DNA of 64,000 bases from Prorocentrum cordatum (lineage: Eukaryota; Sar; Dinophyceae; Prorocentrales; Prorocentraceae). The DNA is taken from the NCBI GenBank assembly GCA_963575745.1, contig CAUYUJ010016910.1, positions 1 through 64,000 on the forward strand. The letters are read 5' to 3'. Each line of letters starts with the position of its first letter. Positions within the stretch are counted from its first letter, which is position 1. Below, in pieces: positions 1 through 11,938 of this stretch. A model generated the notes under the pieces. That model was given only the letters and a program-made list of their open reading frames with translations, had not been told where the DNA came from and did not search any database. Position numbers and translations under genes: made by a program.

Positions 1-290
1 GGGGGGGGGGGAGAGGGATGGGGGGATGAAGCAAGGAACAGGCATGATGAAGTAAGAGGATGAGACAGAGGGCGGAGAGAGAGGGGAGATAAGCGCGATG
101 ACGAAGTATGCAGACGGGGCAGGTGGGGGGATAAGGACGATGCTGATAACGGCGAGGAGACGACGGAGGATGATGCGGAGGTCACGGAGGAAGAGGGTAA
201 GGTGATAGGGAGAGGGAGTATGAGGAGGAGGCCCAAAAGGAAGAAATGCAGAGTGTGAGCAGGTAGTGTGCGGGCGGGGAGGGTGGCGTC
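1..290. other. purine-rich low-complexity sequence
   Basis: GA-rich sequence opening with a run of G. No convincing reading frame or motif is visible. Confidence 0.6.
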
Positions 291-301
291 TATCTCTCTC
301 G

Positions 302-332
<31 letters not shown>

Positions 333-412
333 CCTCACTCTCTCTCTCGCTCCCTCTCTCGCTCTCTCCCTCCCTCGCTCGCTCTCTCCCTCCCTCCAGT
401 TATGCCTGTCTC

Positions 413-447
<35 letters not shown>

Positions 448-503
448 TTCAGTCAAGCTCTCCCTCCCTCTCTCTCTCTCTCTCTCTCGCTCGATCTCTC
501 TCG

Positions 504-538
<35 letters not shown>

Positions 539-660
539 ATCTCTTTTCTCTGTTGGTTTGTTATCTCTCTCTCTCTCTTTCTTTCTCTCTCTCTCTCTCT
601 CTTTCCCACTCTCCCCTCTCTCCCTCTATATGGATCCCTGTCTTTCTCTCTCCCTCTCTG
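291..660. repeat. (CT)n microsatellite
   Basis: Nearly continuous CT dinucleotide repeat with scattered CCCT and TTCT interruptions. Reading frames here give only Ser/Leu repeats and are not genes. Confidence 0.95.
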
Positions 661-744
661 ATCATTTTTCGCGCGGGTAACACGCTCGCAGGGCTTGCGC
701 GGTTCGGTTGGCTCCGCGCGCCCTCGAGGAAGCGAGCCGGAGAA

Positions 745-1060
745 CGGCGAGAGAGAGAGAAGGGTAGAAGGAGGGAACGAGACAGAGAGAGAGAGAAACA
801 AAAAACAAAGAGAGAGAGAGAGAGAGAAAAAAAAAAACACAAGGGATACGCACATACATGTTGTCATATGTATGTATGTATATATATATATATATATATG
901 TATGCATACACACATATATATATATATATATGTGTGTATGCATACATATTTTCAGAGAGACGGAGAAAGAGGGAACGAGAGAGAGAGAGAGAGAAAGATA
1001 CATACAGCAACGGAGAAAGAGAGAGAGAGACGGAGAGAGCGAGAGAGAAAGAGAAAGCAA
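745..1060. repeat. (GA)n and (TA/CA)n microsatellites
   Basis: GA-rich tracts flank a TA/TG/CA tract at about 865-945. The centre is self-complementary (alternating TATA and TGTG/CACA) and could form a cruciform. No coding content. Confidence 0.9.
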
Positions 1061-1860
1061 CTAAAGAACATCGAGGCTGTGCACTTGAAGGGAAAATGCA
1101 TTGACAACAAAAACGGTCAGACGACAACTTGTAGCGCACGCCCAGCGGGTCCGAGACACACGGGCGAACTACGCTGCACGCATATACGATTCTCGAATTC
1201 AACAGGCAGGAATGTGATAGAGAGGGACAAGGGCAGGGGGAGGGAGAAAAACGAGTGAAGAGCGAAAATGAAGCATGGATAAGGAGGGGGGGAAGAAAGG
1301 ATGAACAAGCTGCCCTCTGTTCCGTCCCTTCCACCTCCTGCCCTGGCTCCTCCTCGTTGGTTGCGCACACTGTGCGCGCGACGCCGCCGTTCATTCGCCG
1401 CCGTGCCTTGTGCGCGTCGGAACACGTGAAAATACCCATCTGCTGCCTGGCAGCATTTCTTGTTTCATGCTCGGCGAAAGAGGGCGGGAAGAGGTAAACA
1501 CGGGAGAACCTGTGCTGTTAGGTCACCCGAGAATCGGGCGGCGGGAGGGATTGGCCTGACTCCATTTGTGGATCGAAACAACTGGCCCCGCTACCACTGT
1601 GGAGTGTGCTGGGGCGCCTGTATGGAATACAGAGAGACACGAAATCCAAATAATGGGACCCTTGCTGAAAGGGAGAGCACGTTCTCTTCCCTTGTACGGG
1701 AGCTCGCGCGTGCCCGCGGCCAGCGCGCCGAGTAACTCAAGGGCCCTGCGGGCCAGAGCATCGGCAGGGCAAGGGATGTGAGACCGAGGCGCAGGAGGAA
1801 AGGCTGAATTATGTGTAACACAGCGTCCCAAGAGGGCCCCAAGGGGCAAACAGGACTGAT
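1061..1860. other. no gene seen
   Basis: Mixed-composition DNA with only short frames on both strands. Nothing recognised. Confidence 0.5.
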
Positions 1861-2880
1861 TATCCTGCAAAGTTTGAAGGCTTTTGGCTGTCTCGCATGT
1901 TCGGCTTTCCGACGCTCCAAGACAGCCCGCGAGGCCCCCAGGATCGCCCCAGGACGGCCCCAGTGGTCCCCAAGATGGCGCAAGAGGCGCCCAAGGCAGC
2001 CCAAGAGGGTCCTAACAAGGCCCCAAGAGGGGGCCCAAATGGGTAACCCGAACGGGTGCATGTCGAGCCCTCGGCGCCGAGGGGCCTCCAGGAGGTCCCA
2101 AAAGGCACCAAAAAGCCCCCCAAGAGGCCCCAAGAGGCTCTCAAGAGGCCCCACAGAGGCCCCCAAGAGATCCCAAAACTGCTCCCAAGAGGCCTCCGAG
2201 AGCGCCACGAAAAGACCCGAAGACGCATCGCACAAACAACTCCGACCACAACCCAGGCCGAAGGCCATCGGATACACAAGCACAGAGCGATACACAGCCC
2301 ACACAACGAAGATAACAACTCCCTGAGATCGACAAGCTCGCCCCAAGACGGCCAGCAGGTCCGCCAGGCGGCCCAAAGGTTACCCAGTAAGGCGACCATA
2401 CACTCGAAGAGGGCCATAGGATGGGCCCAGATTACCTGAAGACGACCAACAAGGCCCCCCTGACGTCCAAGGAGAACGCCCACGAGACCTCCGAGAGCCA
2501 ACAAACAATGATTCCCCGTCGGTGCTTGCCAGATGTTAACATACGGGCCCAGTGCCCTCCGAAAGTCCAAGGCGGCCCAAAAAACCCCGAAGAATGCTCA
2601 ACAGCATCTTAAGAGGGCCCCAAGACGGCCCAAAGAAGCTCAAGGCGGTTCAAAATGCCCCCAAGACGGCCCAAGACGCAGTCAAAAAGGCCCAAGAGAG
2701 TCCCATGATTGCCCGAAAGGGCTCCAAGAGGACCCCAAGACGGTCCACAGGAGCCCCCAACACGGCCTCCGAGGGCGTCAGACGGGCCATGTGAGCCCTA
2801 TGACAGTCCACGAGGTCCCCAAGCAGCCCCAAGGAGCCCCAAAGAAAGCCTCCAGGAGACCCCCGACAGGCCCATCTGAC
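1861..2880 (+). repeat. degenerate CCAAGAxGGCC array, copy a
   Basis: A degenerate array built from units of about 12-15 bp resembling CCAAGACGGCCC. On the plus strand it reads as Pro/Lys/Arg-rich peptide. Its head encodes a peptide of the form LKxF...SAFRRxK that recurs at the start of the opposite-strand array near 35.6 kb, so this is a dispersed repeat family rather than a chance simple repeat. Function unknown. Confidence 0.75.
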
Positions 2881-4139
2881 GCCTCCAATGGTCGAGGGAA
2901 CGAGATTGAATTACAGACCCACGCGAGTTGGGACCGCGCTCTGAAATGCAGTGGGTCCTCGACACAACCTCCTTTACGCTGCGCTGCTACGCTGGCACGG
3001 AAGCAGAGTTTGCCGCAGGCAGCTGGGTACACGTCAAGAAATGATTACACAAGGGACTTGTGGTTTGCAATATTCGGCGACAAGAAGTGAGGCAGACTGT
3101 ACAATACAAGGATGAGGATGATGAAGGGATGTCGGGTGTCAGGTCTGTATGTGGTTTCCAACTGTCGTTTCTTGCGACCACCCCGACGCATCAAGACCAA
3201 GATGTGATCACATTGGTTTACCAACGTCCATGCCTATTTAGTTTTCCCGGCCCCCCTCAAAAAAACTGCCCTAAAGCACAGCAGGGGGGGGGGAAGGGGG
3301 GGGGGGGGGGGTAGTCCAGAGGGGGGCCCCAAACGGCCACAATATCGTTCGGTGTGGCCATGGAGACTCATCGGTTTCTCGCCTTGTCGGCCTCCACTGG
3401 GCTTCTGGCCCCAACAGAACCCGAACGAGGAACCGAAGTCACGGAGGGACCATTTGCTCCCAACGAGGCGATACGCATGCTTCCAATCAGGTGCTGGTAT
3501 TCAGGACCCTCCTTCTTGTTTTGTTCACACCCCTCTGCGAGATAGTAGGGGAAACATGCGGTCGACGCTGTACAGATGCAGATGATGATGCTGCTCCTCC
3601 GTTCCTCCAACGTACACCACCCCACGAGCGTGACGGCGCGATAGGAGCCGATTAGAAGGGGCTTATGTGCTCGGCACACAGATGGAAGCACAGACAACAT
3701 CGGGCATCGTCGAGGGACGCTGGGGTAGCGGATGTCATCCATAACTACCTCCGTCGCGTCTCCTGGACATCACCCACGGATGCGAGACGCCAGCTCGATG
3801 TTCAAATATATGAGGCGCTGACCTAAGATGCAAGCGACACGTCTGCCAACGATCAAGCGTTCGCAGGGATCAGTGGCCACGTATGTCATGAGGTCGCGAC
3901 GGGTCTGCAAGCAGAGACTTGCGGTTGCATGTGCTGCTTCTCCGTAGAACTGTCTCCTCAAAGAGGCCGCCATCCTTAGTCACGAGCACAGCGCTTGGAA
4001 GCGCACCTTGGTGCGAGCGGACTGCTTTAGCGCTGCCAGGGAAGACGGGGCCCAACTAAAAACGATGGCAGAATATTCCATCCCGCCGGCCCTTTGGGGC
4101 GCAGGTTGCTCCACGAATTGCGTCTTCTCCCCCCGAATT
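2881..4139. other. no gene seen; poly-G tract
   Basis: No convincing coding sequence on either strand. A G-rich run lies at about 3,285-3,311. Confidence 0.5.
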
Positions 4140-4230
4140 CCCCAGCGCAACCTCCACCTCCACCTCCTCCTCCTCCTCCTCCTCCTCCTCCTCCTCCTCC
4201 TCCTCCTCCTCCTCCTCCTCCTCCTCCCCC
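4140..4230. repeat. (CTC)n trinucleotide repeat
   Basis: About 25 near-perfect CTC units. Translated frames give homopolymeric Leu, Pro, Glu or Gly and are not genes. Confidence 0.95.
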
Positions 4231-4339
4231 GACGCCGACAACAATACAGCATGCGCTTCGAAACGAAATCCGGGCCACGCGCAGGCACCCCGCGATCGCT
4301 GTGCAGTGGCTTTTGACTGGGACGGCGGAGGCGTTGGCA

Positions 4340-4359
4340 TATTGTTATTTTTTTTATTT

Positions 4360-4415
<56 letters not shown>
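4340..4415. repeat. poly-T/poly-A tract
   Basis: A T-rich run (about 4,343-4,366) is followed directly by about 48 A residues, forming a T/A palindrome that could fold as a hairpin. It could be a retroposed poly-A tail, but no adjacent retrogene was recognised. Confidence 0.85.
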
Positions 4416-4417
<2 letters not shown>

Positions 4418-5513
4418 GGAACATATCCCTATCCCGATGCTGGGCACCTCATCATCACGATGCCAATCTTAAGGGTTCCCTTATCTTTTGAGGGCGGACC
4501 CCTGACCCTGAGAGTGTCATCGCCTTTTGGCGTGTCAATCTTAGGGGTAGGGATACGTTCGAGGCTGGTAAGCTTTGCCGGTATATCGCCGTGTTAGGCA
4601 CAGGCCTCTTTTGGTGTGTCGGGTCGTGGCGCTTTCGTACGTGATCTTTGTGCGCATTCTGATCTAGGGAAGCGGTGAGATCGCGGCGAACTGACGACGT
4701 GCCCATGGTCATGGTTTAGCGTCTGTAAGCGGATATGCGACGGTTGGTATGTGCGTGCGCAAGCAAGCCGGCAGGGAGGGAGGGGAGGCCGGGCGCGCGC
4801 GCGCCTTTTCACTTATGAGCAGATGAGTGGCCGCGGAGTTGGCTCAGCCCTTCCGCGTCCATCCCTAGCCCTGCCACCCCCATGTTGAAGGGGATGCGCA
4901 GGGCAGCTGAGAGAAGCGAAAGGGGCGCTAATAGCGACCCCCCCCCAGGGCCTCCCGGCGCGACGCTGCCGCGCGCGGGTGGGCGTCAGCACGTCAGCTA
5001 ACGTCCCGAGCAAAAGAGGCGGGACACACGGCAGGCCCCGAGAGCGCAGGACAGACTTCACCCTTTCCCAAGGGCCACTTCGGGCCCCCCACGGCGCCAG
5101 CCCCCAAGGAAGCTTTGAGGGCGCCAGTGGAAGGGAAGGGAGTGCTCCTGTCACCGTTCTATGGGGCTGGCCGAGGGGCTCTCGGCGCGCCCCACTCAGA
5201 TGAGGCATTCACGCTGGCGCATGCCGCCCAGCCTTCAGCTCAATAGGCAACCAGCCTGCTGAATATCTCGGCGCATTGGCAGTCACGGGGCGCGGTCCCG
5301 AAGCATGCGGGGGCAATTCGTGGCGCTGTCCCGACGCCATCCCCCTGCCCCGTCTTCATAGCGCCACTACAAGGGGCCATCGTGCTGTTGACTGTTCCAG
5401 CCCTGGTTGCTGTTCCAACGCTGCCAGCTGCTAGACCAGTGGCAGCTGAGATCAGAGCGCCAGGGAGAGCGAGGAGGCGCCGCCCCCGTGGCCCACTCCC
5501 GCGCGGCGACCCG
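4416..5513. other. no gene seen
   Basis: GC-rich, with short frames on both strands and no family signature. A Pro/Gly/Arg-rich minus-strand frame (4,813-5,208) is not convincing. Confidence 0.4.
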
Positions 5514-7022
5514 CTATTGCCAAGGAGGAGTCGGCGTCTCTCTCGTGGGCGCCCCCGTCAATCGCGCGGCTGAGGGCGCCGCCTCAGTCAAGCGCGCGCC
5601 CGTGCATCCACGCCTTGCAATGGTCACGCCAGATCCAGAACTGGAAGCCCCCGTCGATCGAAGCGCGCGCGGGGGGGCCAGTTGCTCAGTTCCAATCTCG
5701 TAGGCCCCCAGGCGCGCCGACGCAAAGCAGGTCGATCGGGTGGTGCATGACTCCGCTGCGCTTCGACGCACGGCCATGGCCTCGGCTCCGCCCTGACGCC
5801 CGCGCCCTCGCGGAGCGCGACCGATGCGGCGGATGGCGCGACTCGCTGGGGCGCTTGCGGTTTGCAGCAGCCAGCGACCCACCGCCGGCGCAACCGTCAG
5901 ACGACCGTCCGTCGTCGTCGCCGCCATCGGGGCCCGAGTCTCGAGAGGGGGCCGCTGCGCCTCCAATTCATCCTCCAGTTCTTGCTTCAACTCCTTAAAC
6001 GTGCGAATATCATGGATCTCGCTGGCCGCGACAGGCCATAGTTCCAATCCCATTGACGGAGAGTCTACACTGGCATCCGCAGGGCCCTGATGACCCCAGT
6101 CGAAAGGTTCCAGGATGCCATTCCCACTGCTATCCAAAGGGATTGAACGGCTGATGTGCGGCGACCACACATGAGGTGGCACTACAGGTGCGATTTCTCC
6201 GTGACATGTAGCAGGGATTCCTGAAGAATCTTGGCCGCTCTTCCAGCGAATTCCAAGCTGTCGCGTTTTTTCTCGATGGCAATGGTGAATTCCCGGCGGC
6301 GCGACGTCAGCCGGTCACGAAGAACACCGTCAGACTGTCATGATGTTATGTAGGAACGCCGTTCTACCTTGCAATGCTCGCCCACGCTGAGGTTGCACTT
6401 CCGCGGGTCGGAACCACTTGAGCTCAGCTTTCACGGTTCGTTTGTCGGTCAGGCCGCCCGGAGCGAGTTTCATGACTTTCCAGCGCCGTGGTCGACCAGG
6501 GACACTGCCCCCAGCATCCGCATCGACCACTTGCTGGACACATGCGACGCACGGCTTATAAAGAATTAGGAAGTTGTAGTGCAAGCAATGCATCGCACCC
6601 AAAAGATTCCTGCATGCGTTGGAACAAGCGGGGCGCCCGTCATCCAAGGGTGCCAGGGCGTCGTTGGCATCGCCCTTCTGGACGAAGACATGCCCGGGAT
6701 TCACGTAGACGACGCAGCCAGAAATCTAGTTCCGTCGTATCCATGCGCTGTGAAAGCGGCGGTCGTGCACCCAGGTCCACGACGCTGTCGGGGCTGTTGC
6801 GTCGGCATCAACTATGCGCATTATTTAACGTACGTCGCCCCATCGGGGGCGAAGCTTCATGAAGAGCGGGCCGTCTGGTCTGACCCGCAAAACGGTCACA
6901 TCAAACATCCGCGCGGATGCCGTCGCCAGACATTGCCCCGACAACTTGAATGGGCCATCGGCTTCAAAGGCACGCGCGTCAAGGCCTTCTGCCGAGAATG
7001 CCCGAAACCACCATTTTAACAA
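5514..7022 (-). pseudogene. frame-broken coding sequence of unknown family
   Basis: Three minus-strand frames in succession (7,022-6,825, 6,704-6,330 and 6,182-5,514) have ordinary protein composition rather than repeat peptides. They include stretches rich in Trp, Phe and Cys, such as a CHLHYNFLILYKPCVACVQQ segment, and a charged helix-like stretch KELKQELEDELEAQ near 6,000. No single frame spans the region, so it is either decayed or intron-bearing. It lies downstream of the copia-type polyprotein on the same strand and may be the 3' end of that or another retroelement. No family recognised. Confidence 0.35.
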
Positions 7023-7239
7023 ATAAAAAGAAACACATGGGGAACTGGTTCGGTGGGTCGGAAAGGTCCCCAGTCAAGTCCCTCCTCATCTACGAACGCA
7101 CTTCCGCGCTGGCAGCGCCCTCGCCGGTCTCGACGGCGCTGTCACCGGGGAAACGGAAGCTTCCCAGCTGTGCCGGGATGGCCAATTTGAAGTTGCACTG
7201 CCTTTCCCCATTGAGGTCTCGTTCTGGAGCTACCAAACA

Positions 7240-7330
7240 ATCGATCGTAGACTGGGGAATGCTTGGGAGGTGAGGAGGCAATGCCATCGTGGACTGGGGA
7301 ATGCTTGGGGATGATTGGGAGCCAGTCGTT
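7240..7330. repeat. short tandem duplication, about 40 bp x2
   Basis: The phrase GACTGGGGAATGCTTGGG occurs twice about 40 bp apart. On the minus strand this gives a duplicated PKHSPVxD peptide. Confidence 0.75.
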
Positions 7331-7978
7331 GGCGTGCCACAATCAAAAGGCTCGCATCGGAGGTCTAACCGCTCCGGGGAAGCCACTCGCAACGAGTTTC
7401 CCTGAGTGGCACGGCGAACAATAGGCCGAGCCAACGGCCGTTCAGTGCCTGCCCCGAAAATGGCACCGCCATCGCGGGGTCGCCTTCTCCCAAAGCTGTC
7501 GCCCCAGTGTAGTGGCGTAGCGACGGCGGGTTCATCGCCGTCCGCTATCTTTACTCCGAGGACTCGAACCACCCGCCTGCCTGGGCAACGCGCCCAGGGC
7601 GCGCAGCAGGCGGGCCCGGGGCCGATCCTGCCATTCCACACGGGGGGCATCGGCCGAATCGCTGGCCTCTACCCAGCCGCCCGAGCTGAGAACGTCTGCT
7701 GCGCTGTGCTTGACCACTTCAAGGAGCAAGGCACCCAAACGCACGGTCTCCTCTGCTCAGCGCCACTGCGCCACGCACGGAGGAGACGCTCTAACGATGG
7801 AGCCATAAAGACGAGGCTGTGAGCTTTAGAAAGTAGATGGTTCGTTTCCATCGCGTGGTAAAGCGCCCTGAGGAAGTCGCCCGCCGCCGCTCGGCCGGCG
7901 CCGCCCATGTCGCGGGGAACTTCCAGGGGCGCATCGCCCGCAACATTCAAATCATCGTTTGTGACCCGGCCCGCAGGG

Positions 7979-9447
7979 TCATCGCGCGACGAGGAAGGGC
8001 GAGCTGGGCGAGGGGCGGGCAGAGCAGGGCCAGCGCTGCGCGCGGCCTCGAGATGTCGCGCAACCGTCGAATCGACCATCAGCATGCCCTCTTCCTCTCC
8101 CGCCTGCGTCGTCAGCAGCGGGGTGTCTGGCGCGCGCGCGCGCTCGACTCGATGCGTCTCGCCGCGTGCCCTGATTCCCATTTTCAAGCAACAATCCCCT
8201 GGGCCATCTGTCGGAAATCTGCGCGCCCCTCGGTGGATTTGGCGGGGCAGAGAGACGGGGGCGCCCGGGCCCGAACGCCTCGGGCAAGATGTCGGCGCGC
8301 ACGTTGGCTAGGGTCGGATCTGGAAGGGCGCGCCCCACGACGGGGTTCAGCTCGGGCGGCGGAACTGGAGCCGTAAACGCCGCGGTGACACTGTCGCCGG
8401 GAATCGGGCGAGGCGTCCGCCGTTCTCCCGGCATCTCTACGTCCGGCTCCTGTTGAGCCTCCGACTCCCCCTCTTCGCTCTCCCCGGCTCTGCTTCGCCC
8501 GCCACAGTTCTTGCAGCGATATGCAAGCGCGCTTCGCGGAGGCGCGCCGCTCTTCGGTCGGCTCCGCCGTTGGCGGGTCCGACGGGCCCTCCTCCGGCGA
8601 GCGGGGCCGGGCAGTCGGTTCCCAGCTGCCGACCGAATCTCCCCCCAGGTGCGTCGCGCGACGGCGGCGACGGCCACCGGGCGCGGCCAGGCGCCGCCTT
8701 TGCTCAAGCCGGCGGGCTCGGGGGCGTCGGCGTCGACAAATCCTGGGCGCGGACGCGCGCCCCCTCGACTTCGGCCTTGTCCAACGGTATTGCGGTGAAG
8801 ATTGTCGGCGAGACGCTCTCGGCGCAGCTTTCCCCCCGTCGGGATGCGAAGACGCGTCTCTTTGTTTCGCCTTCCCGCTAGGGGAGGGCCCATGCGTTCT
8901 GCGCGCCGTCTTTCGTAAATGTTTCGCTCTTCCGCTGCTATCTTGTCGTCGGGGCTCCGCGCCCGCGCATTTGCCCACTGATAGCATGCTCTCAGATGCG
9001 GCGTGCACGTGTCGGTATGCATCGCAGCGGGCGCAATGCATCTGTGGACACACAAAAACGGGAGGCACTGCACCACCCCGTGACACGTCGGCCGCCGCTG
9101 TACAGAAACATCCTAATGTTGGACAGATGTAAACCTGATGTCTATTTGACATGTCCACGGAAGCAACGCGATCCCGGCCTGGTCGCGCGCTCATGCGCTG
9201 CAGGTTTGTAGTGGCGTAGTCCTCCATCGGTTTGGGCTGATAGTGAGGAGACATGGGGTGGCGTGGCTGGTCGTCGCTCAGGGGCATGACCGGAATCCTC
9301 GCATTGAGCGCATAACTTGGCTCGAATCCAGCCAAGCACAGGGCTTCCTAAGAGGTCTTTGCGCTGCCACCCATCACGCGACGTCGGAATGTCATCACAA
9401 TAGAATCCAACTGCTCCTCTCGGGGGCAGCGACGAAGAAGACTCCAC
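7979..9447 (-). pseudogene. Arg/Pro-rich coding remnant with cysteine cluster
   Basis: Overlapping minus-strand frames (9,335-8,184 and 9,076-7,979). The N-terminal part has a cysteine cluster (CPTLGCFC, then about 20 residues later CPQMHCARC) that could bind zinc. The rest is Arg/Pro/Ser-rich and could be disordered or a wrong-frame reading. It continues the run of minus-strand coding remnants from 14.4 kb. A Gag-like or nucleic-acid-binding role is possible but not demonstrated. Confidence 0.35.
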
Positions 9448-9528
9448 TCCCTGGCACGCATCTCCCCAAGCATTTGAAGCCCAGGACCCGGGGGAGGATC
9501 ATCATCGTTGTCGTCGCGCTCGCCACCA

Positions 9529-11405
9529 TCATTCCTCATCTTCAGCATCCGAAGAGGATGGCACTGTCATCGCTTTGGTCTCAGTTGCCCTTAGAGCCAA
9601 ATCTGTTTTCCGGTACGAGTTCAGGCTGTCCGTCGAGCGACATGTCCATCTCGCATCGGGTTCGACTTCTCCAGGGGTCAATGCGTTCAGATGCGATCGG
9701 GTGGCGAAGCCTGCACAGGACCTGTGCATATCCAGAACGACATAATCGACAATATGTTGTGCCATCTTTGCCCGATCGCTCCTGACCCGTGCGATTTGGG
9801 CCTCGTCGTGCACTGCGCATGTCTCTGCGGACCCCTCGTCGGGCACGTTCGACATCCCCGGGTGCGTCGCCGACGCCCCGTCCCCTCGCAACACCATTGA
9901 CTGTCCAGGTGGGCTCCCGCTGCGTTTCTCGGACACCGCCCGGCCCCCTTTTCGAAGGGATTGCGTCGAAGGTGAGCTGATACTCACGCGCGACGCCCAG
10001 CCCGTCGCCAAATAACTCGCAAGCCTTCGAGTACGCCGCGTGGACAGAAAGCGCTGCATTTCTGTCCTCGAAAACGTAAACACCCTCAGCTTTGGACTTC
10101 GGGCCCCTCGCGACCCTGGCCCGACCGCCTTCGTCTTCTCGCGAGACCAGGAAGATGCTGGCGTCAATCGCCGCACCCAGGCGATTGGTCTCAATTGAGC
10201 GGGAGAAATATCGCCAGCCATCTTCGAACTTACTGTCCTCGCATCCAAAGGGCAACGCATGCGGAAGCGTCAACCTAATGTGATGGTCCAGTCTCGTACC
10301 GCATGTCGCCTGTGTCGAATAGGTCACAGAGCGCAGCATCCCGATCGTTAGCAGCGCGCAGCCACCGGAACGCCAGCCACTCAATGACGCAATTAGCGAG
10401 GTAGTCCTCAGTTGACATCGGCGGCAGCGCCACCCGAAGACGTTGCGCAAGCCAAGCATTAGGAGCACCATGTTCAGCTTTCCTCCATTCGCGCTCCGCC
10501 TTTTCGCAATCTGGAGCGAGGGGCCTGCGCAAGTTCTCCGGCGCAATTTCATTCACCGAGTACCGTTTCAGGAGGAAGTCGTAGTCCTCTTCGGTTTCGG
10601 GAGGCGCAGGCCGTCCAATCAAGTGATTGAAGATTGTCGTTCTGCGCCGCCCCTGCCCGATGACGACTGGGGGGTGGTGCGTCTCCGCGAAAGCCTTTTC
10701 GCCTGCTACCAAACTCCCTCCCGCGAAGCATCTGAGGCGTAGTTCCTGTTTGCGCATCGTCGAATGGTCAAGGATGCAATCCTGAGTTGTTCTCCACGTC
10801 ACAAGGATGCTGACGCCAGGATCCTTGGGGTCATTAGTTCCGGACCCGGCGTTGCCTTGCGCTGCCTTTATCCACCTGATCGCGTCAACGGACACTGTCG
10901 TCTTCGCTTCCATGCATTCAACGACGATCGGCATACGCTTGTCCAGTTTGACCTGAACAGAGGTCGCGGAATGGGCCACACCCAGCAAGACAATGTTACC
11001 GTCAACTGGGAGCGTGGAAAATTTGGTATAGACCCGTGGAGACCGTTCCGCGAATGCTGGAGGATCAACATCAACGAAATTCAGGCTAGTGAAATCCCGG
11101 GCGACGCCAGGACTACATGGCAGCACCGGGCGACCGTCATATTCTACGAGCGGCACGGAATAGGTCACCCTGTCCGTAAGGCATTCCAATCGTTTTCGCT
11201 CACGGGTGGGAGCGCACCCACCACGCCTAGAGTCACCTGGTGCCTGGCTGATTTCAATGCAGAGGTGAATGGCCCTCAGTATGTGACCAGCCATGTTGTC
11301 AAGGAAGCCAAACCCTTCTCTGCCTGTCAATGCGGCCAGAAAGTGCCAGTCTCCCTCGGGGTGCTCGCCAGATTGGAAAAGTTCGGGCCCTCGAATCCAC
11401 GGCAT
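9529..11405 (-). pseudogene. conserved-looking protein of unknown family, with frameshifts
   Basis: The first frame (11,405-10,275, 376 aa) has globular composition, including blocks such as VEYDGRPVLPCSPGVARDF, VVECMEAKTTVSVDAIRWI and TEDYLANCVIEWLAFRWL. Coding continues after a frame change near 10,285 (LDHHIRLTLPHALPFGCEDS) and again near 9,900 (RAKMAQHIVDYVVLDMHRS), ending with acidic SSSDAEDEE at 9,529. The three frames make one plausible product of about 600 residues, broken by at least two frameshifts or short introns. I do not recognise the family. It could be an accessory domain of the upstream copia-type element or a separate gene. Confidence 0.5.
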
Positions 11406-11432
11406 TTGGTATGGATAGCCCAGCTCTTCCCA

Positions 11433-11938
11433 CTATAGCACACGGTTGCTTGCGGCAGCGGCGGCATGGCTGGCCAGGGTGTTCCAGGCGACGCAAGCAC
11501 CAGACCCTGGGGTGATCCCCCAGGATCTTGCATTGCCCATTCCAATCTGGAGCGCCCCAGCAGTCGCGGCGTCGCCAGCTTGTAGATCTACGAGCTGCAT
11601 GACTTGCTCGAGGGCGCATTTCTCCAGCTCGAAATATTCATTGACTCGCACCGCTCTCCGTGCCCCGAAGAACGCGATCCCTGTCGGCATCGAGGTGGCT
11701 CCCACCCCACATGACAACGAATCCTGCTCACCTTTCGCAGTGTAGAACACTCGGCGGTCGTCGAACCCTCTTGGATCGGGAGATCACTGATCTGGTCCAG
11801 GGAGCACCCCCCTCTGATCAAGGATTCGCCACCGCCACTCATGCCCCCCAGTTGTCTCCAGGAGATCGACGGAACGCTTGTTCTTCGCGTCCTTCTGATA
11901 TTGCACTCTCGAACCAAAAAGAATACGGATGTTGACAA
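11433..11938 (-). pseudogene. upstream part of the unknown 9.5-11.4 kb coding sequence
   Basis: The minus-strand frame 11,750-11,433 reads as ordinary protein, with an amphipathic stretch NEYFELEKCALEQVMQLVDL. It ends just before the next frame opens at 11,405, so both probably belong to one decayed product. Family unknown. Confidence 0.4.

Noticed and set aside
266-1104. Long frames in the CT/GA tract.
   Set aside because: They are pure repeat translations with no codon-level constraint.
7555-7600. A T-arm-like GGTTCGAGTCC on the minus strand.
   Set aside because: No matching acceptor, D-arm or anticodon loop could be placed at tRNA spacing.
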